Positions 15,708 through 23,311 of a DNA stretch of 64,000 nucleotides are shown in pieces. Source of the DNA: Curtobacterium sp. VKM Ac-2865 (lineage in GTDB: Bacteria > Actinomycetota > Actinomycetes > Actinomycetales > Microbacteriaceae); contig NZ_JADKRZ010000001.1 of assembly GCF_015350905.1 (NCBI RefSeq), positions 62,001 through 126,000 on the forward strand. The letters are read 5' to 3'. How positions within the stretch are numbered: position 1 is the first letter of the stretch; each line of letters opens with the position of its first letter. A model generated the notes under the pieces. That model was not told the origin of the DNA. It did no database searches and was given only the letters and a program-made list of their open reading frames with translations. The position numbers and the translations under genes were made by a program.

Positions 15708-16454
15708 ATGACCGACACGACCGAGAACGACGGGCGTCGGCCTCGTGGGACCAAGCAGCGGAACGGTGTGCTCACGTTCCTCCGTGACCTGCTCATCATC
15801 TTCGTCGCAGCACTCCTGGTCTCGTTCCTGGTCAAGACCTTCCTGATCCGCTCGTTCTACATCCCGTCCGCGTCGATGCAGAACACGCTGCAGATCGACG
15901 ACCGGGTCATCGTGAACGAGCTCGTCCCCGACACCGTGTCGCTGAAGCACGGCGACATCGTCGTCTTCAAGGACCCGGGCGGGTGGCTGACCGGCGCCGA
16001 GGTGCCGAGCGTCACGCCGACGTCGCAGCCTGCCCGCGCGATCGACTGGCTGCTGACCCAGGTCGGCCTCGGGACCGGCGACAGCGACGACCACCTGATC
16101 AAGCGCGTGATCGGACTGCCGGGCGACAAGGTCGCCTGCTGCAACGACCTCGGGCAGATGACGGTCAACGGCGTGCCGCTCAAGGAGCCGTACCTCAAGC
16201 TGCCCGCCGGTGAGACCCGCGCCTCGGGCACCGACTTCTCGGTCACCGTGCCCAAGGGCACCATCTGGGTCATGGGCGACAACCGCTACGACTCCAAGGA
16301 CTCCCGGTACAACGGCGACACCCCGTCGAAGGGCTTCGTGCCGTTGTCCGACGTGACCGGGCGGGCCTTCGTGATCTCCTGGCCGACCAGCCGGTGGACG
16401 TGGCTCGACGACTACCCGAACGTCTTCGCGGGCGTGGAGGAGAAGCGCCAGTGA
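15708..16454 (+). CDS. lepB: Signal peptidase I
   Basis: Cleaves Sec and Tat signal peptides at the outer face of the membrane. In the 248-residue protein a single N-terminal membrane helix (about residues 24-45, LLIIFVAALLVSFLV) precedes the catalytic Ser in PSASMQNTL and the general-base Lys in HLIKRVIGLPGD. The box E motif VMGDNRYDSKDSR is also present. The ATG at 15708 has GAGG 5 bases upstream. The stop overlaps the rnhB start. Confidence 0.96.
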   Translation: MTDTTENDGRRPRGTKQRNGVLTFLRDLLIIFVAALLVSFLVKTFLIRSFYIPSASMQNTLQIDDRVIVNELVPDTVSLKHGDIVVFKDPGGWLTGAEVPSVTPTSQPARAIDWLLTQVGLGTGDSDDHLIKRVIGLPGDKVACCNDLGQMTVNGVPLKEPYLKLPAGETRASGTDFSVTVPKGTIWVMGDNRYDSKDSRYNGDTPSKGFVPLSDVTGRAFVISWPTSRWTWLDDYPNVFAGVEEKRQ

Positions 16455-17155
16455 CCCCGGTCCGTCCGTCCCTGCGCGTGGAGAAGTCGCTCTTCGCCGC
16501 CGGGAGCGTGACGGTCATCGGCGTCGACGAGGTCGGCCGTGGCGCCATCGCCGGTCCGGTCGCGGTCGGCGCGGCAGCGGTCACGATCGACGTCCGCCGC
16601 GTACCGCAGGGCCTGGCGGAATCGAAGCTGCTCTCGGCCGCTCGACGTACCGAACTCGTGCCGGTGGTGACGAAGTGGGCCCGCACCGCCGTGGGCATGG
16701 CGTCGGCCGAGTACGTCGACGAGCAGGGGATCGTGCCGGCGCTCGGACTGGCCGGGGCGCGGGCGCTCTCGGCGCTGGCGGACTCCGGCGTGTCCTTCGA
16801 GGGCGCCGTGGTCGTGCTGGACGGCTCCTTCGACTGGTTGTCCCGAGCCCTGCCGGCGTCCCTGGTCGAGGCCTCGCCGCTCGACGTCACCGTGCGCGTG
16901 AAGGCGGACCGGGACTGCGCCTCGGTGGCCGCGGCGTCCGTGGTGGCGAAGGTCGAGCGGGACACGCTCATGGTGGCCGCGCACGACGACGCACCGCACT
17001 ACGCCTGGGCGTCGAACAAGGGCTACGGGTCGACGGCGCACTACGACGCCATCCGCGCGGTCGGACCGCACGCCCTGCACCGGAAGAGCTGGCTGCACGC
17101 GGCGTCGAGCGTGGCGCTGGACGGCTTCGACGAGCTGGCGGCCCCCGTTGCGTGA
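16451..17155 (+). CDS. rnhB: Ribonuclease HII
   Basis: Removes single ribonucleotides and RNA primers from DNA-RNA hybrids. The 234-residue protein has the DEDD metal site: GVDEVGRG near residue 22, VVLDGSFDWL near 122, and KADRDC near 152. The C-terminal NKGYGSTAHYDAI is also typical. The GTG at 16451 overlaps the lepB stop (GTGA), so translation is coupled. Confidence 0.95.
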   Translation: MTPVRPSLRVEKSLFAAGSVTVIGVDEVGRGAIAGPVAVGAAAVTIDVRRVPQGLAESKLLSAARRTELVPVVTKWARTAVGMASAEYVDEQGIVPALGLAGARALSALADSGVSFEGAVVVLDGSFDWLSRALPASLVEASPLDVTVRVKADRDCASVAAASVVAKVERDTLMVAAHDDAPHYAWASNKGYGSTAHYDAIRAVGPHALHRKSWLHAASSVALDGFDELAAPVA

Positions 17156-17193
17156 TCGGTCGATGGCGCGTCGTCTCGGCGCCGTCTGCGCCG

Positions 17194-17199
17194 TAGACT
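17194..17199 (+). promoter_or_regulatory. -10 box TAGACT of a leaderless promoter
   Basis: TAGACT ends 9 bases before the ATG at 17209 and there is no Shine-Dalgarno site, the same layout as at ffh and prfB. Confidence 0.5.
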
Positions 17200-17208
17200 G
17201 GTGCCGCA

Positions 17209-17532
17209 ATGGATGATGACGAATTCGACGACTACGACCGCGAGGTCGAGCTCGCTCTCTACCGTGAGTACCGCGACGTCGTGTCGCAGTTCCGCTACGT
17301 GGTCGAGACCGAGCGCCGGTTCTACCTCGCCAACGAGGTCGAGCTCGCGCGCCGGGACACCGAGCACGACTTCTACTTCGAACTGACGATGACCGACGTC
17401 TGGGTCTGGGACGTCTACCGTTCCGACCGATTCGTGAAGTCCGTCCGCGTGCTGACGTTCAAGGACGTCAATGTCGAGGAACTCACCACGCGTGAACTCG
17501 AACTGCCGAAGGAACTCGCGCTCGACGAGTAG
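17209..17532 (+). CDS. DUF2469-domain protein
   Basis: This 107-residue acidic protein is conserved in actinobacteria next to rnhB and yraN and known as DUF2469. Recognisable segments are EFDDYDREVELALYREYRDV at the start, ANEVEL and DVWVWDVYRSDRFV. No enzymatic motif is visible and its function is unknown. The start has a leaderless-type promoter, so it begins its own transcript although it follows rnhB by 53 bases. Confidence 0.9.
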   Translation: MDDDEFDDYDREVELALYREYRDVVSQFRYVVETERRFYLANEVELARRDTEHDFYFELTMTDVWVWDVYRSDRFVKSVRVLTFKDVNVEELTTRELELPKELALDE

Positions 17533-17570
17533 ACGCATTCCACCGTGGTCATCGTGAACCGCCGGGGGAA

Positions 17571-17599
17571 TTGTGCGCATTTCCGGATCGCCGGATACT
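17571..17599 (+). promoter_or_regulatory. Sigma-A-type promoter of lsr2
   Basis: TTGTGC (17571-17576) and GATACT (17594-17599) are separated by 17 bases, close to the housekeeping consensus. Transcription would begin near 17606, leaving a 30-base leader with the RBS CAAGGAG before the ATG at 17639. Confidence 0.65.
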
Positions 17600-17638
17600 G
17601 TGGAGGGGATTTCCACCCCCACGCGCAAGGAGCACGCA

Positions 17639-17992
17639 ATGGCACAGAAGGTCACCGTCCAGCTCGTCGACGATCTCGATGACTCGCCCATCACCGCAGG
17701 CGACGGCCGTACCGTCGAATTCGCGTTCGATGGTTCCACGTACGAGATCGATCTGTCGAACGACAATGTCGACAAGTTCCGCGACGCGATCTCCGACTAC
17801 ATCGCCGCAGCGCGGAAGGTGAGTGGTCGTCGCACCAGCGGTGGGACTGCTGCTCCGAAGACGGCTCCGAAGCGTGGCAACTCCGAGGAACTCGCAAAGG
17901 TCCGGGAATGGGCCAAGGAGAACGGCTACGAAGTCTCCAGCCGTGGGCGTATCTCCACGCAGGTGCAGGAAGCATACGCAGCCGCGCACTGA
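17639..17992 (+). CDS. lsr2: Lsr2 nucleoid-associated protein
   Basis: Lsr2 bridges AT-rich DNA and silences foreign genes in actinobacteria. The 117-residue protein has the N-terminal dimerisation domain (AQKVTVQLVDDLDDSP, VEFAFDGSTYEIDLS), a flexible Thr/Lys-rich linker and the C-terminal DNA-binding domain with the AT-hook-like RGR in SSRGRISTQVQEAY. The start is fixed by CAAGGAG 8 bases upstream. Codon use here is less GC-extreme than in its neighbours, as often for lsr2. Confidence 0.95.
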   Translation: MAQKVTVQLVDDLDDSPITAGDGRTVEFAFDGSTYEIDLSNDNVDKFRDAISDYIAAARKVSGRRTSGGTAAPKTAPKRGNSEELAKVREWAKENGYEVSSRGRISTQVQEAYAAAH

Positions 17993-18009
17993 TCCTCACG
18001 TTCTTCGGG

Positions 18010-18050
18010 AACCCGGTCGACCGCATGGTCGGCCGGGTTTCTTCGTTCCT
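18010..18050 (+). terminator. Rho-independent terminator of lsr2
   Basis: AACCCGGTCGACC (18010-18022) pairs with GGTCGGCCGGGTT (18027-18039) around a GCAT loop with one mismatch. It is followed by TCTTCGTTCC, a T-rich tail, 17 bases after the lsr2 stop. Confidence 0.8.
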
Positions 18051-18132
18051 CCACAGGTGCGAAATCGTTGTCGTTCTCCACAGATGACCGTTGGTCGTCG
18101 ATTCGTGATCGGTGTTTCTCGACCATTACCGG

Positions 18133-18486
18133 ATGGGAACAGTCACATTGGGAGCCCGCGGCGAAGCGATCGCCGCCGGTTGGCTCGAACGGCACGGGTA
18201 CGAGATCGTCGACCGGAACTGGCGATGTGCGCGGGGGGAGCTGGACATCGTCGCCCGCTGCGCCGAGGACCTGGTCTTCGTCGAGGTCAAGACCCGCGCT
18301 GGGGCCTCGACAGGGCACCCGCTCGAGGCCGTCACGCCACAGAAGCTCCTCCGCCTGCGACGACTCGTGCCTGCGTGGTTCGCCGCGCACCCGGACCACT
18401 CGGCGCGGGCGATCCGCATCGACGCCATCGCCGTGCACGTGCTGGGTGACCGAACGGTCGTCGAGCACGTCGAGGCCGTCGCGTGA
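18133..18486 (+). CDS. YraN-family (UPF0102) nuclease-like protein
   Basis: This 117-residue protein has a restriction-endonuclease-like fold: LGARGEAIAAGWLERHGYEI, then the RNWRCARGELDIVAR and VFVEVKTR motifs that carry the Glu/Asp/Lys catalytic triad of the family. The ATG at 18133 matches the family start; a GTG at 18112 would add seven residues. Its stop overlaps the comM start. The biological role is unclear, but the pairing with comM and dprA is conserved. Confidence 0.88.
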   Translation: MGTVTLGARGEAIAAGWLERHGYEIVDRNWRCARGELDIVARCAEDLVFVEVKTRAGASTGHPLEAVTPQKLLRLRRLVPAWFAAHPDHSARAIRIDAIAVHVLGDRTVVEHVEAVA

Positions 18487-20015
18487 CGGACATCGGGCGT
18501 GCGTCGGCGGTGGCACTCCTCGGGGTCAGCGGCAGGCTGGTGGAGGTCGAGGCCCACCTGACCAGCCAGTTGCCCGCGTTCAGCATCATCGGGCTGCCGG
18601 ACACGTCCCTCGGCGAAGCACGCGAACGGGTGCGCTCGGCAGCGGCGAACGCGGGGTGTCCACTGCCCGCGCGGCGGATCACGGTGAACCTGACGCCCGC
18701 GGCCATCCCCAAGCGCGGGTCGGGCTTCGACCTGGCGATCGCGATGGCGGTCCTCGCCGCTGCCGGCAGTGCGCCTCGGGCTTCCGCGCGGGTCGCCTAC
18801 GTCGGTGAGCTCGGCCTCGACGGGCGGGTCCGTCCGGTGCCGGGGGTGATCCCGATGACGCTCGCCGCCCGTGACGCCGGCATCGAGCGGGTGGTCGTCC
18901 CCTTCGGCAACCTGGCGGAGGCACGGGTGGTGCCGGGCGTCACGGTGCACGGCGTCGACTCGCTCCGCGGTGCCGCCATCGACGCGGGCGCCCTCCTGCC
19001 GTCGGTCGACGTGCAACCGGTGCTGACGGACCTGCCACCCGAACAGCCCCAGCGTGCCGTGGACCTCGCCGAGGTCGTGGGGAACGAGGTCGGGGTGCAC
19101 GCGATGATCGTCGCCGCAGCCGGCGGACACCACGCGCTGCTGCTCGGTCCACCGGGCGCCGGCAAGACGATGCTCGCCGAACGACTGCCAGGGCTGCTGC
19201 CGGACCTCGACTCCGAGGCGGCGCTCGAGGTCGCTGCGGTCCGGTCGGTCGCCGGGCTCGGTGCCCGGTCGTGGACACCGAGGCCGCCGTGGGAGGCCCC
19301 GCACCACTCGGCGTCGGCGGTCGCGCTCATCGGAGGTGGTTCCGGAACGATCCGGCCGGGTGCCGTGTCCCGCGCCACCCGCGGGGTGCTGTTCCTCGAC
19401 GAGGCGCCGGAGTTCCCCCGGGCCGTGCTCGACGCGCTGCGGCAGCCGCTCGAGTCCGGACGGATAACGGTGCACCGCGCCGCCGGGGCCGCCGAGTTCC
19501 CGGCGCGGTGCCAGGTCGTCCTCGCCGCGAACCCCTGTCCGTGCGGGAACGCGGGTGCCCTGCCCGGGTCCGGTGCGCCGCCTTGCGACTGCACGGCGAT
19601 GACGCTGCGTCGGTACATGGGACGGCTGTCCGGGCCGCTGCTCGACCGGATCGACATCCGGGTGCAGGTCCAACGGGTCACCACGGGTGCGATCCGACGA
19701 GCGGCGGGGACCACGCCGACGACCGCCGAGGCCCGGTCGCTCGTCACAGCCGCGCGCGCCCGGATGCACGCCCGACTCGAGGGCACGGGATGGACCACGA
19801 ACACCGAGGTCGCGGGGAGCTGGCTCCGTGGGGCCGGGCGCGCGGACCCCGGTTCGACGAAGGACCTGGATCGGGCACTCGACCTCGGCACGCTCACCAT
19901 GCGCGGGTGGGACCGGGTGATGCGGCTCGCGTGGACACTGGCGGACCTCGGCGGGGTCGATCTCCCCGGCGAGCCGCAGGTCCGCGCGGCGATCGGGCTC
20001 CGGAGCGCGTTGTGA
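18483..20015 (+). CDS. comM: YifB/ComM-type Mg-chelatase-like AAA+ ATPase
   Basis: ComM is a hexameric helicase that promotes branch migration during natural transformation. In the 510-residue protein an N-terminal Lon-like domain (residues 1-170, GLPDTSLGEARERVRSA) precedes the AAA+ core with Walker A GPPGAGKTMLAERLPG (about 222) and FLDEAPEF. The conserved ANPCPCG plus CDC cysteine cluster and LDRIDI follow. The GTG at 18483 overlaps yraN and the end overlaps dprA, forming a tight yraN-comM-dprA unit. Confidence 0.94.
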   Translation: MTDIGRASAVALLGVSGRLVEVEAHLTSQLPAFSIIGLPDTSLGEARERVRSAAANAGCPLPARRITVNLTPAAIPKRGSGFDLAIAMAVLAAAGSAPRASARVAYVGELGLDGRVRPVPGVIPMTLAARDAGIERVVVPFGNLAEARVVPGVTVHGVDSLRGAAIDAGALLPSVDVQPVLTDLPPEQPQRAVDLAEVVGNEVGVHAMIVAAAGGHHALLLGPPGAGKTMLAERLPGLLPDLDSEAALEVAAVRSVAGLGARSWTPRPPWEAPHHSASAVALIGGGSGTIRPGAVSRATRGVLFLDEAPEFPRAVLDALRQPLESGRITVHRAAGAAEFPARCQVVLAANPCPCGNAGALPGSGAPPCDCTAMTLRRYMGRLSGPLLDRIDIRVQVQRVTTGAIRRAAGTTPTTAEARSLVTAARARMHARLEGTGWTTNTEVAGSWLRGAGRADPGSTKDLDRALDLGTLTMRGWDRVMRLAWTLADLGGVDLPGEPQVRAAIGLRSAL

Positions 20016-21253
20016 GCGGGTTCGGAGTCGGAGGCCGACCGGTGGACCTCGGCGGGGTGCACGAGGGAGCGGTCGACACCGAGGACGCCCTGGCCCGGGT
20101 CGCGTGGAGCGCGCTCGTGGAGCCGGGGGACTCCACCGCGGGGGTCCTCGTCGAGGGGCTCGGGGCTGCCAGGGCGCTCGCCCTCGTGCTCGAGGCCGTG
20201 CAGCGCGACCCGGCCGTGCTCGTCCGTGCGTGCCTGGACGCGGGCGTCGTCGGGCCCGGCGAGGGCACGGCGTTCGAGTCCGCGCTCGTGGCGGCACTGG
20301 CTCGCTGGCGTCCGAGGACCCAGGCGATCGACGTCGATGCGGTGGTGGCGGCTGCGCGTCGGGTCGGCGGTGCGCTGCTGCTTCCCGGGGACGCGGACTG
20401 GCCCGAACGCCTCACCGACCTCGGTGCCCACGCCCCGCTCGTGCTCTGGGGACGCGGTCGGCTCCGTGGCCCCACGAGCGCGCTGCGACGCCCGTGCCTG
20501 GCGGTCGTCGGCAGTCGCGCGAACACGCTCGCCGGGGCCGAGGCCACGGCGGAGATCACGTCAGCGGCTGCCGATGCCGGCTGCTCGGTGATCAGCGGCG
20601 GGGCGTACGGCATCGACGCCGTGGCGCACCGGGTCGCCATCGCCGCCGGCACGCCCACGGTCGCGGTGCTCGCCGGTGGGATCGACCAGCTCTACCCCGC
20701 CGGACACGTCGAACTCCTCCGCACTGTCGGCCACCAGGGGCTGCTGCTCGCCGAGTCGCCACCGGGGACACGGCCCACGCGGTGGCGGTTCCTCGCCCGC
20801 AACCGCCTGATCGCGGCGCTCGGGCACGCGACCGTCGTGGTCGAGGCCGGTGCACGGTCCGGGGCGCTCAACACCGCGCACCACGCGGCGCAGCTGGGAC
20901 GACCGGTGTTGGCCGTGCCGGGTGCGTTCTCGTCCCCGGCGTCCGTCGGCTGCCACCGGCTCGTCGCGCAGGGCCGGGCGCAGCTCGCGGTCCAGCCCGA
21001 CGACCCGATGCGCGCGGCGCTCGAGGCCGCCGGGGGAGCGTCGGTGCAGCCGGAGGACGCTGTGCCGCTGCGCTCGGCGTCGGAGGACCCGGAGGTGGTC
21101 AGGGCGGTCGATGCCCTCGGGCGCCGTCCTGCGCCCGTGACCGAGGTCGCTCGGCGGTCCGGGCTCTCCGTCGCGGCAGCCACCGACGCGCTGGCCCTGG
21201 CCGAACTGCAGGGGCTCGTCGTCCGACGACCGGACGGGTGGGCAGCGCGCTGA
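20012..21253 (+). CDS. dprA: DNA-processing protein DprA
   Basis: DprA binds incoming single-stranded DNA and loads RecA during transformation. The Rossmann-like core of this 413-residue protein shows VVGSRANT, SGGAYGIDAVAH, AGGIDQLYPAGH, ARNRLIAALG and VEAGARSGALNTA, followed by a C-terminal winged helix (VTEVARRSGLSVAAATDAL). GTG 20012 overlaps the comM stop. The N-terminal 120 residues are the usual SAM-like region. Confidence 0.94.
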   Translation: MSGFGVGGRPVDLGGVHEGAVDTEDALARVAWSALVEPGDSTAGVLVEGLGAARALALVLEAVQRDPAVLVRACLDAGVVGPGEGTAFESALVAALARWRPRTQAIDVDAVVAAARRVGGALLLPGDADWPERLTDLGAHAPLVLWGRGRLRGPTSALRRPCLAVVGSRANTLAGAEATAEITSAAADAGCSVISGGAYGIDAVAHRVAIAAGTPTVAVLAGGIDQLYPAGHVELLRTVGHQGLLLAESPPGTRPTRWRFLARNRLIAALGHATVVVEAGARSGALNTAHHAAQLGRPVLAVPGAFSSPASVGCHRLVAQGRAQLAVQPDDPMRAALEAAGGASVQPEDAVPLRSASEDPEVVRAVDALGRRPAPVTEVARRSGLSVAAATDALALAELQGLVVRRPDGWAAR

Positions 21254-21265
21254 TGCCCCGGTGCC

Positions 21266-21271
21266 TAGGGT
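21266..21271 (+). promoter_or_regulatory. -10 box TAGGGT before xerC
   Basis: TAGGGT ends 6 bases before the xerC ATG at 21278. There is no usable Shine-Dalgarno site, consistent with a leaderless transcript. Confidence 0.4.
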
Positions 21272-21277
21272 TGGGGC

Positions 21278-22207
21278 ATGGACGGTCGTGGCGGGTCACT
21301 CGGTGGCGCGGTCTCGGCGTTCCTCAGCGACGCGCTGCACGTGCGTGGGTTGAGCGAGCAGACGGTTCGCGCGTACCGGGGCGACCTCGAGGACCTCCTC
21401 CGCTTCACCGAGGCCCGCGGGCTCGACGTCGTGCAAGGGCTGTCGCTCGAGGTGCTCCGTGACTGGCTCTGGGCGTCGAACGAGCGCGGCCTGGCGCGGT
21501 CGAGCATCGCGCGGCGGTCGTCGTCCGTCCGGGCGTTCACCCGGTGGGGGAGCGAGAACGGCGTCCTGCCGAACGACCCCGGTGTCCGGCTGCGGGCTCC
21601 GAAGGGTGCGTCGCACCTGCCGCGGGTGGTCTCTGCCGACCAGGTGCGGGAACTGCTCGACGGACTCGCCGGGCGCGCGAGCGGGGACGACCCCGTGGCA
21701 CTGCGCGACCTGGCGCTCGTCGAGCTGCTCTACGCCGCGGCGATCCGGGTCAGTGAGCTTGTGGGCATCGACGTCACGGCGGTGGACCGCGGACGGCTGA
21801 CGGTACGGGTGCTCGGCAAGGGCGGCAAGGAGCGGGTCGTGCCCTTCGGTGTGCCGGCGCAGGACGCGATCGAGGCCTGGCTCGCGCGGGGGCGTCCAGC
21901 GCTCGCCGCCCGGGCGGCGGGGACGGCGTCGCCGGCACTGTTCCTCGGTGACCGGGGCGGGCGCCTCGGCGTCCGGAGCGCCTACCGCGTGGTCGCTCGG
22001 CTGCTGCAGGACCTGCCCGGCGAGGGGCCGAGCGGCCCGCACACCTTCCGGCACACGGCGGCGACGCACCTGCTGGACGGGGGAGCGGACCTCCGTGCGG
22101 TGCAGGAGCTCCTCGGCCACGCGAGCCTCGGCACGACGCAGATCTACACGCACGTGTCCTCGGCCCGGCTCCGCGAGGTCTACCGCACGGCGCACCCCCG
22201 AGCCTGA
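21278..22207 (+). CDS. xerC: Tyrosine recombinase XerC
   Basis: XerC, with XerD, resolves chromosome dimers at dif. The 309-residue protein has an N-terminal core-binding domain ([23 protein letters not shown]) and a catalytic domain with Arg in [11 protein letters not shown], Lys in [34 protein letters not shown] and the nucleophilic Tyr. Location after dprA and before an M23 peptidase and rpsB is standard for actinobacterial xerC, so this is not an integrase of a mobile element. Confidence 0.93.
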   Translation: MDGRGGSLGGAVSAFLSDALHVRGLSEQTVRAYRGDLEDLLRFTEARGLDVVQGLSLEVLRDWLWASNERGLARSSIARRSSSVRAFTRWGSENGVLPNDPGVRLRAPKGASHLPRVVSADQVRELLDGLAGRASGDDPVALRDLALVELLYAAAIRVSELVGIDVTAVDRGRLTVRVLGKGGKERVVPFGVPAQDAIEAWLARGRPALAARAAGTASPALFLGDRGGRLGVRSAYRVVARLLQDLPGEGPSGPHTFRHTAATHLLDGGADLRAVQELLGHASLGTTQIYTHVSSARLREVYRTAHPRA

Positions 22208-22211
22208 CCCC

Positions 22212-22273
22212 GACGCCCGACGCCCGACGCCCGACGCCCGACGCCTGACGCCCGACGCCCGACGCCCGACGCA
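22212..22273 (+). repeat. Tandem 7-base repeat GACGCCC
   Basis: Eight consecutive GACGCCC units (one with T for C at the last base) plus a partial copy fill the gap between the convergent xerC and M23 peptidase genes. Copy number at such a tract can change by slippage. Confidence 0.85.
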
Positions 22274-22284
22274 GTCGCGCTTCG

Positions 22285-22896
22285 TCACCCCGGCCAGGCG
22301 GACTCGGGGAGCAGCACCGGCCACGCGGCGGCGGGCAGGTAGGGCGTGGGGTCGACGTAGCGGTCGTCGAGCCTGGCGCCGAGGTGCACGCACGGGTCCT
22401 CGGCAGGGCAGTGCCCGACGGCCACGAGTCCCACGGGGTCACCCTGCTCGACGACGTCGCCCCGTACGACCGCGGGCTGGACGGAGTCCAGCGTGCTCAC
22501 GAGCCCAGCGCCGTGGTCGATCGTCACGACGGGCCGGCCGCCGACGGCACCGGCGAACGTCACGACGCCGTCGTCGACCGCGACCGCGGTGGTCCCGAGC
22601 GCGGCAACGACGTCGATGCCGCGATGCCCGGCCGCGTAGTCATCGGCGGGAGGCTCCCACGACCGCTCGACCACGCGCGACCCGGTCGGCCACACCCACG
22701 GAGGAGCAGCACCACCAGGCCGGCCACCACCGGAACCCTTGCCATCGGGGGCGACATCACCGGGAGCGGCGGCACGGTGAGCGGTGTCGACGCCGCCAGG
22801 AACGCGCGCCGGAGTCGGGGCGAGTGCCGGAGCCGGATCGAGTGTCGGCGTGACCACGAGCCCGAGCAGCGCGAGCACCAGGGTGAGACGGTCCAT
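22285..22896 (-). CDS. Secreted M23-family metallopeptidase
   Basis: A 203-residue LytM/M23-type protein, probably acting on peptidoglycan. A hydrophobic N-terminus (LTLVLALLGLVVTP) is a signal peptide or anchor. The peptidase domain holds the zinc ligands in GHRGIDV (His and Asp) and the CVHLGARLDD region where the HxH/HWG motif normally sits. The second motif has a single His, as in many actinobacterial members, so activity needs proof. No good RBS precedes ATG 22896. Confidence 0.78.
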   Translation of the reverse strand: MDRLTLVLALLGLVVTPTLDPAPALAPTPARVPGGVDTAHRAAAPGDVAPDGKGSGGGRPGGAAPPWVWPTGSRVVERSWEPPADDYAAGHRGIDVVAALGTTAVAVDDGVVTFAGAVGGRPVVTIDHGAGLVSTLDSVQPAVVRGDVVEQGDPVGLVAVGHCPAEDPCVHLGARLDDRYVDPTPYLPAAAWPVLLPESAWPG

Positions 22897-23010
22897 GGAA
22901 CGAGCGTGTCGGGCGGGAGCCAAGCGTTGGCGGGCGCGGGTGGATCTGTGGAGGGTGGGGCGAGCCTCCCGGCTGTGGTGGGACGGCGGAGGCGAGCCGG
23001 GCCATCGCGC

Positions 23011-23060
23011 GACAAGATCGACGTCGTACGACAGCGACCTTGTCGTTCCGAGTCGAGAAC
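23011..23060 (+). repeat. 50-base direct repeat, copy 1
   Basis: Copy 1 differs from copy 2 (23104-23153) at about three positions. It contains the perfect 10-base dyad GTCGTACGAC (23023-23032) nested inside a larger inverted repeat CGACAAG (23010-23016) / CTTGTCG (23039-23045). It lies 250 bases before the sugar porter. Confidence 0.8.
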
Positions 23061-23103
23061 GCGACGGCCGCCCGCGCCACCCCCGGCCAGCCGGAGCTCG
23101 AAC

Positions 23104-23153
23104 GACAGCATCGACGTCGTACGACAGCGACCGTGTCGTTCCGAGTCGAGAAC
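23104..23153 (+). repeat. 50-base direct repeat, copy 2
   Basis: Repeats copy 1 at a 93-base offset. It keeps the GTCGTACGAC dyad (23116-23125). The flanking arms are changed to ACGACA / TGTCGT but still pair, so the dyad structure is conserved while the sequence varies. A paired operator for the sugar porter is one reading. Confidence 0.8.
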
Positions 23154-23311
23154 CCCCGACGAACACCTCCACGAACCTGGTTATGACCACCAGCCGCTCG
23201 GGGAGTATCGTCGAGGCCGCTCCGGACCACGCAACGCCGCCCGGCCGGCGAACCAGTCGACCGCCGGGGCACCGTGCACGATCCCGCACGGCGGCAGAAC
23301 CCAGGAGCATC

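Larger units (their letters stand above)
22897..23311. other. 415-base divergent gap with repeats, no gene
   Basis: This region between the M23 peptidase and the sugar porter holds two copies of a 50-base direct repeat and, near 22971, half of a family A palindrome (GCGAGCCTCCCGG). I see no convincing small gene. Both flanking promoters must lie here. Confidence 0.6.

Noticed and set aside
18047-18082. Two DnaA-box-like sites (TCCTCCACA and TTCTCCACA) after lsr2
   Set aside because: Each deviates from TTATCCACA, there are only two, and no dnaA/dnaN genes or AT-rich unwinding region is near.
22212-22273. GACGCCC repeats considered as a CRISPR array
   Set aside because: Seven-base units without spacers and no cas genes nearby.
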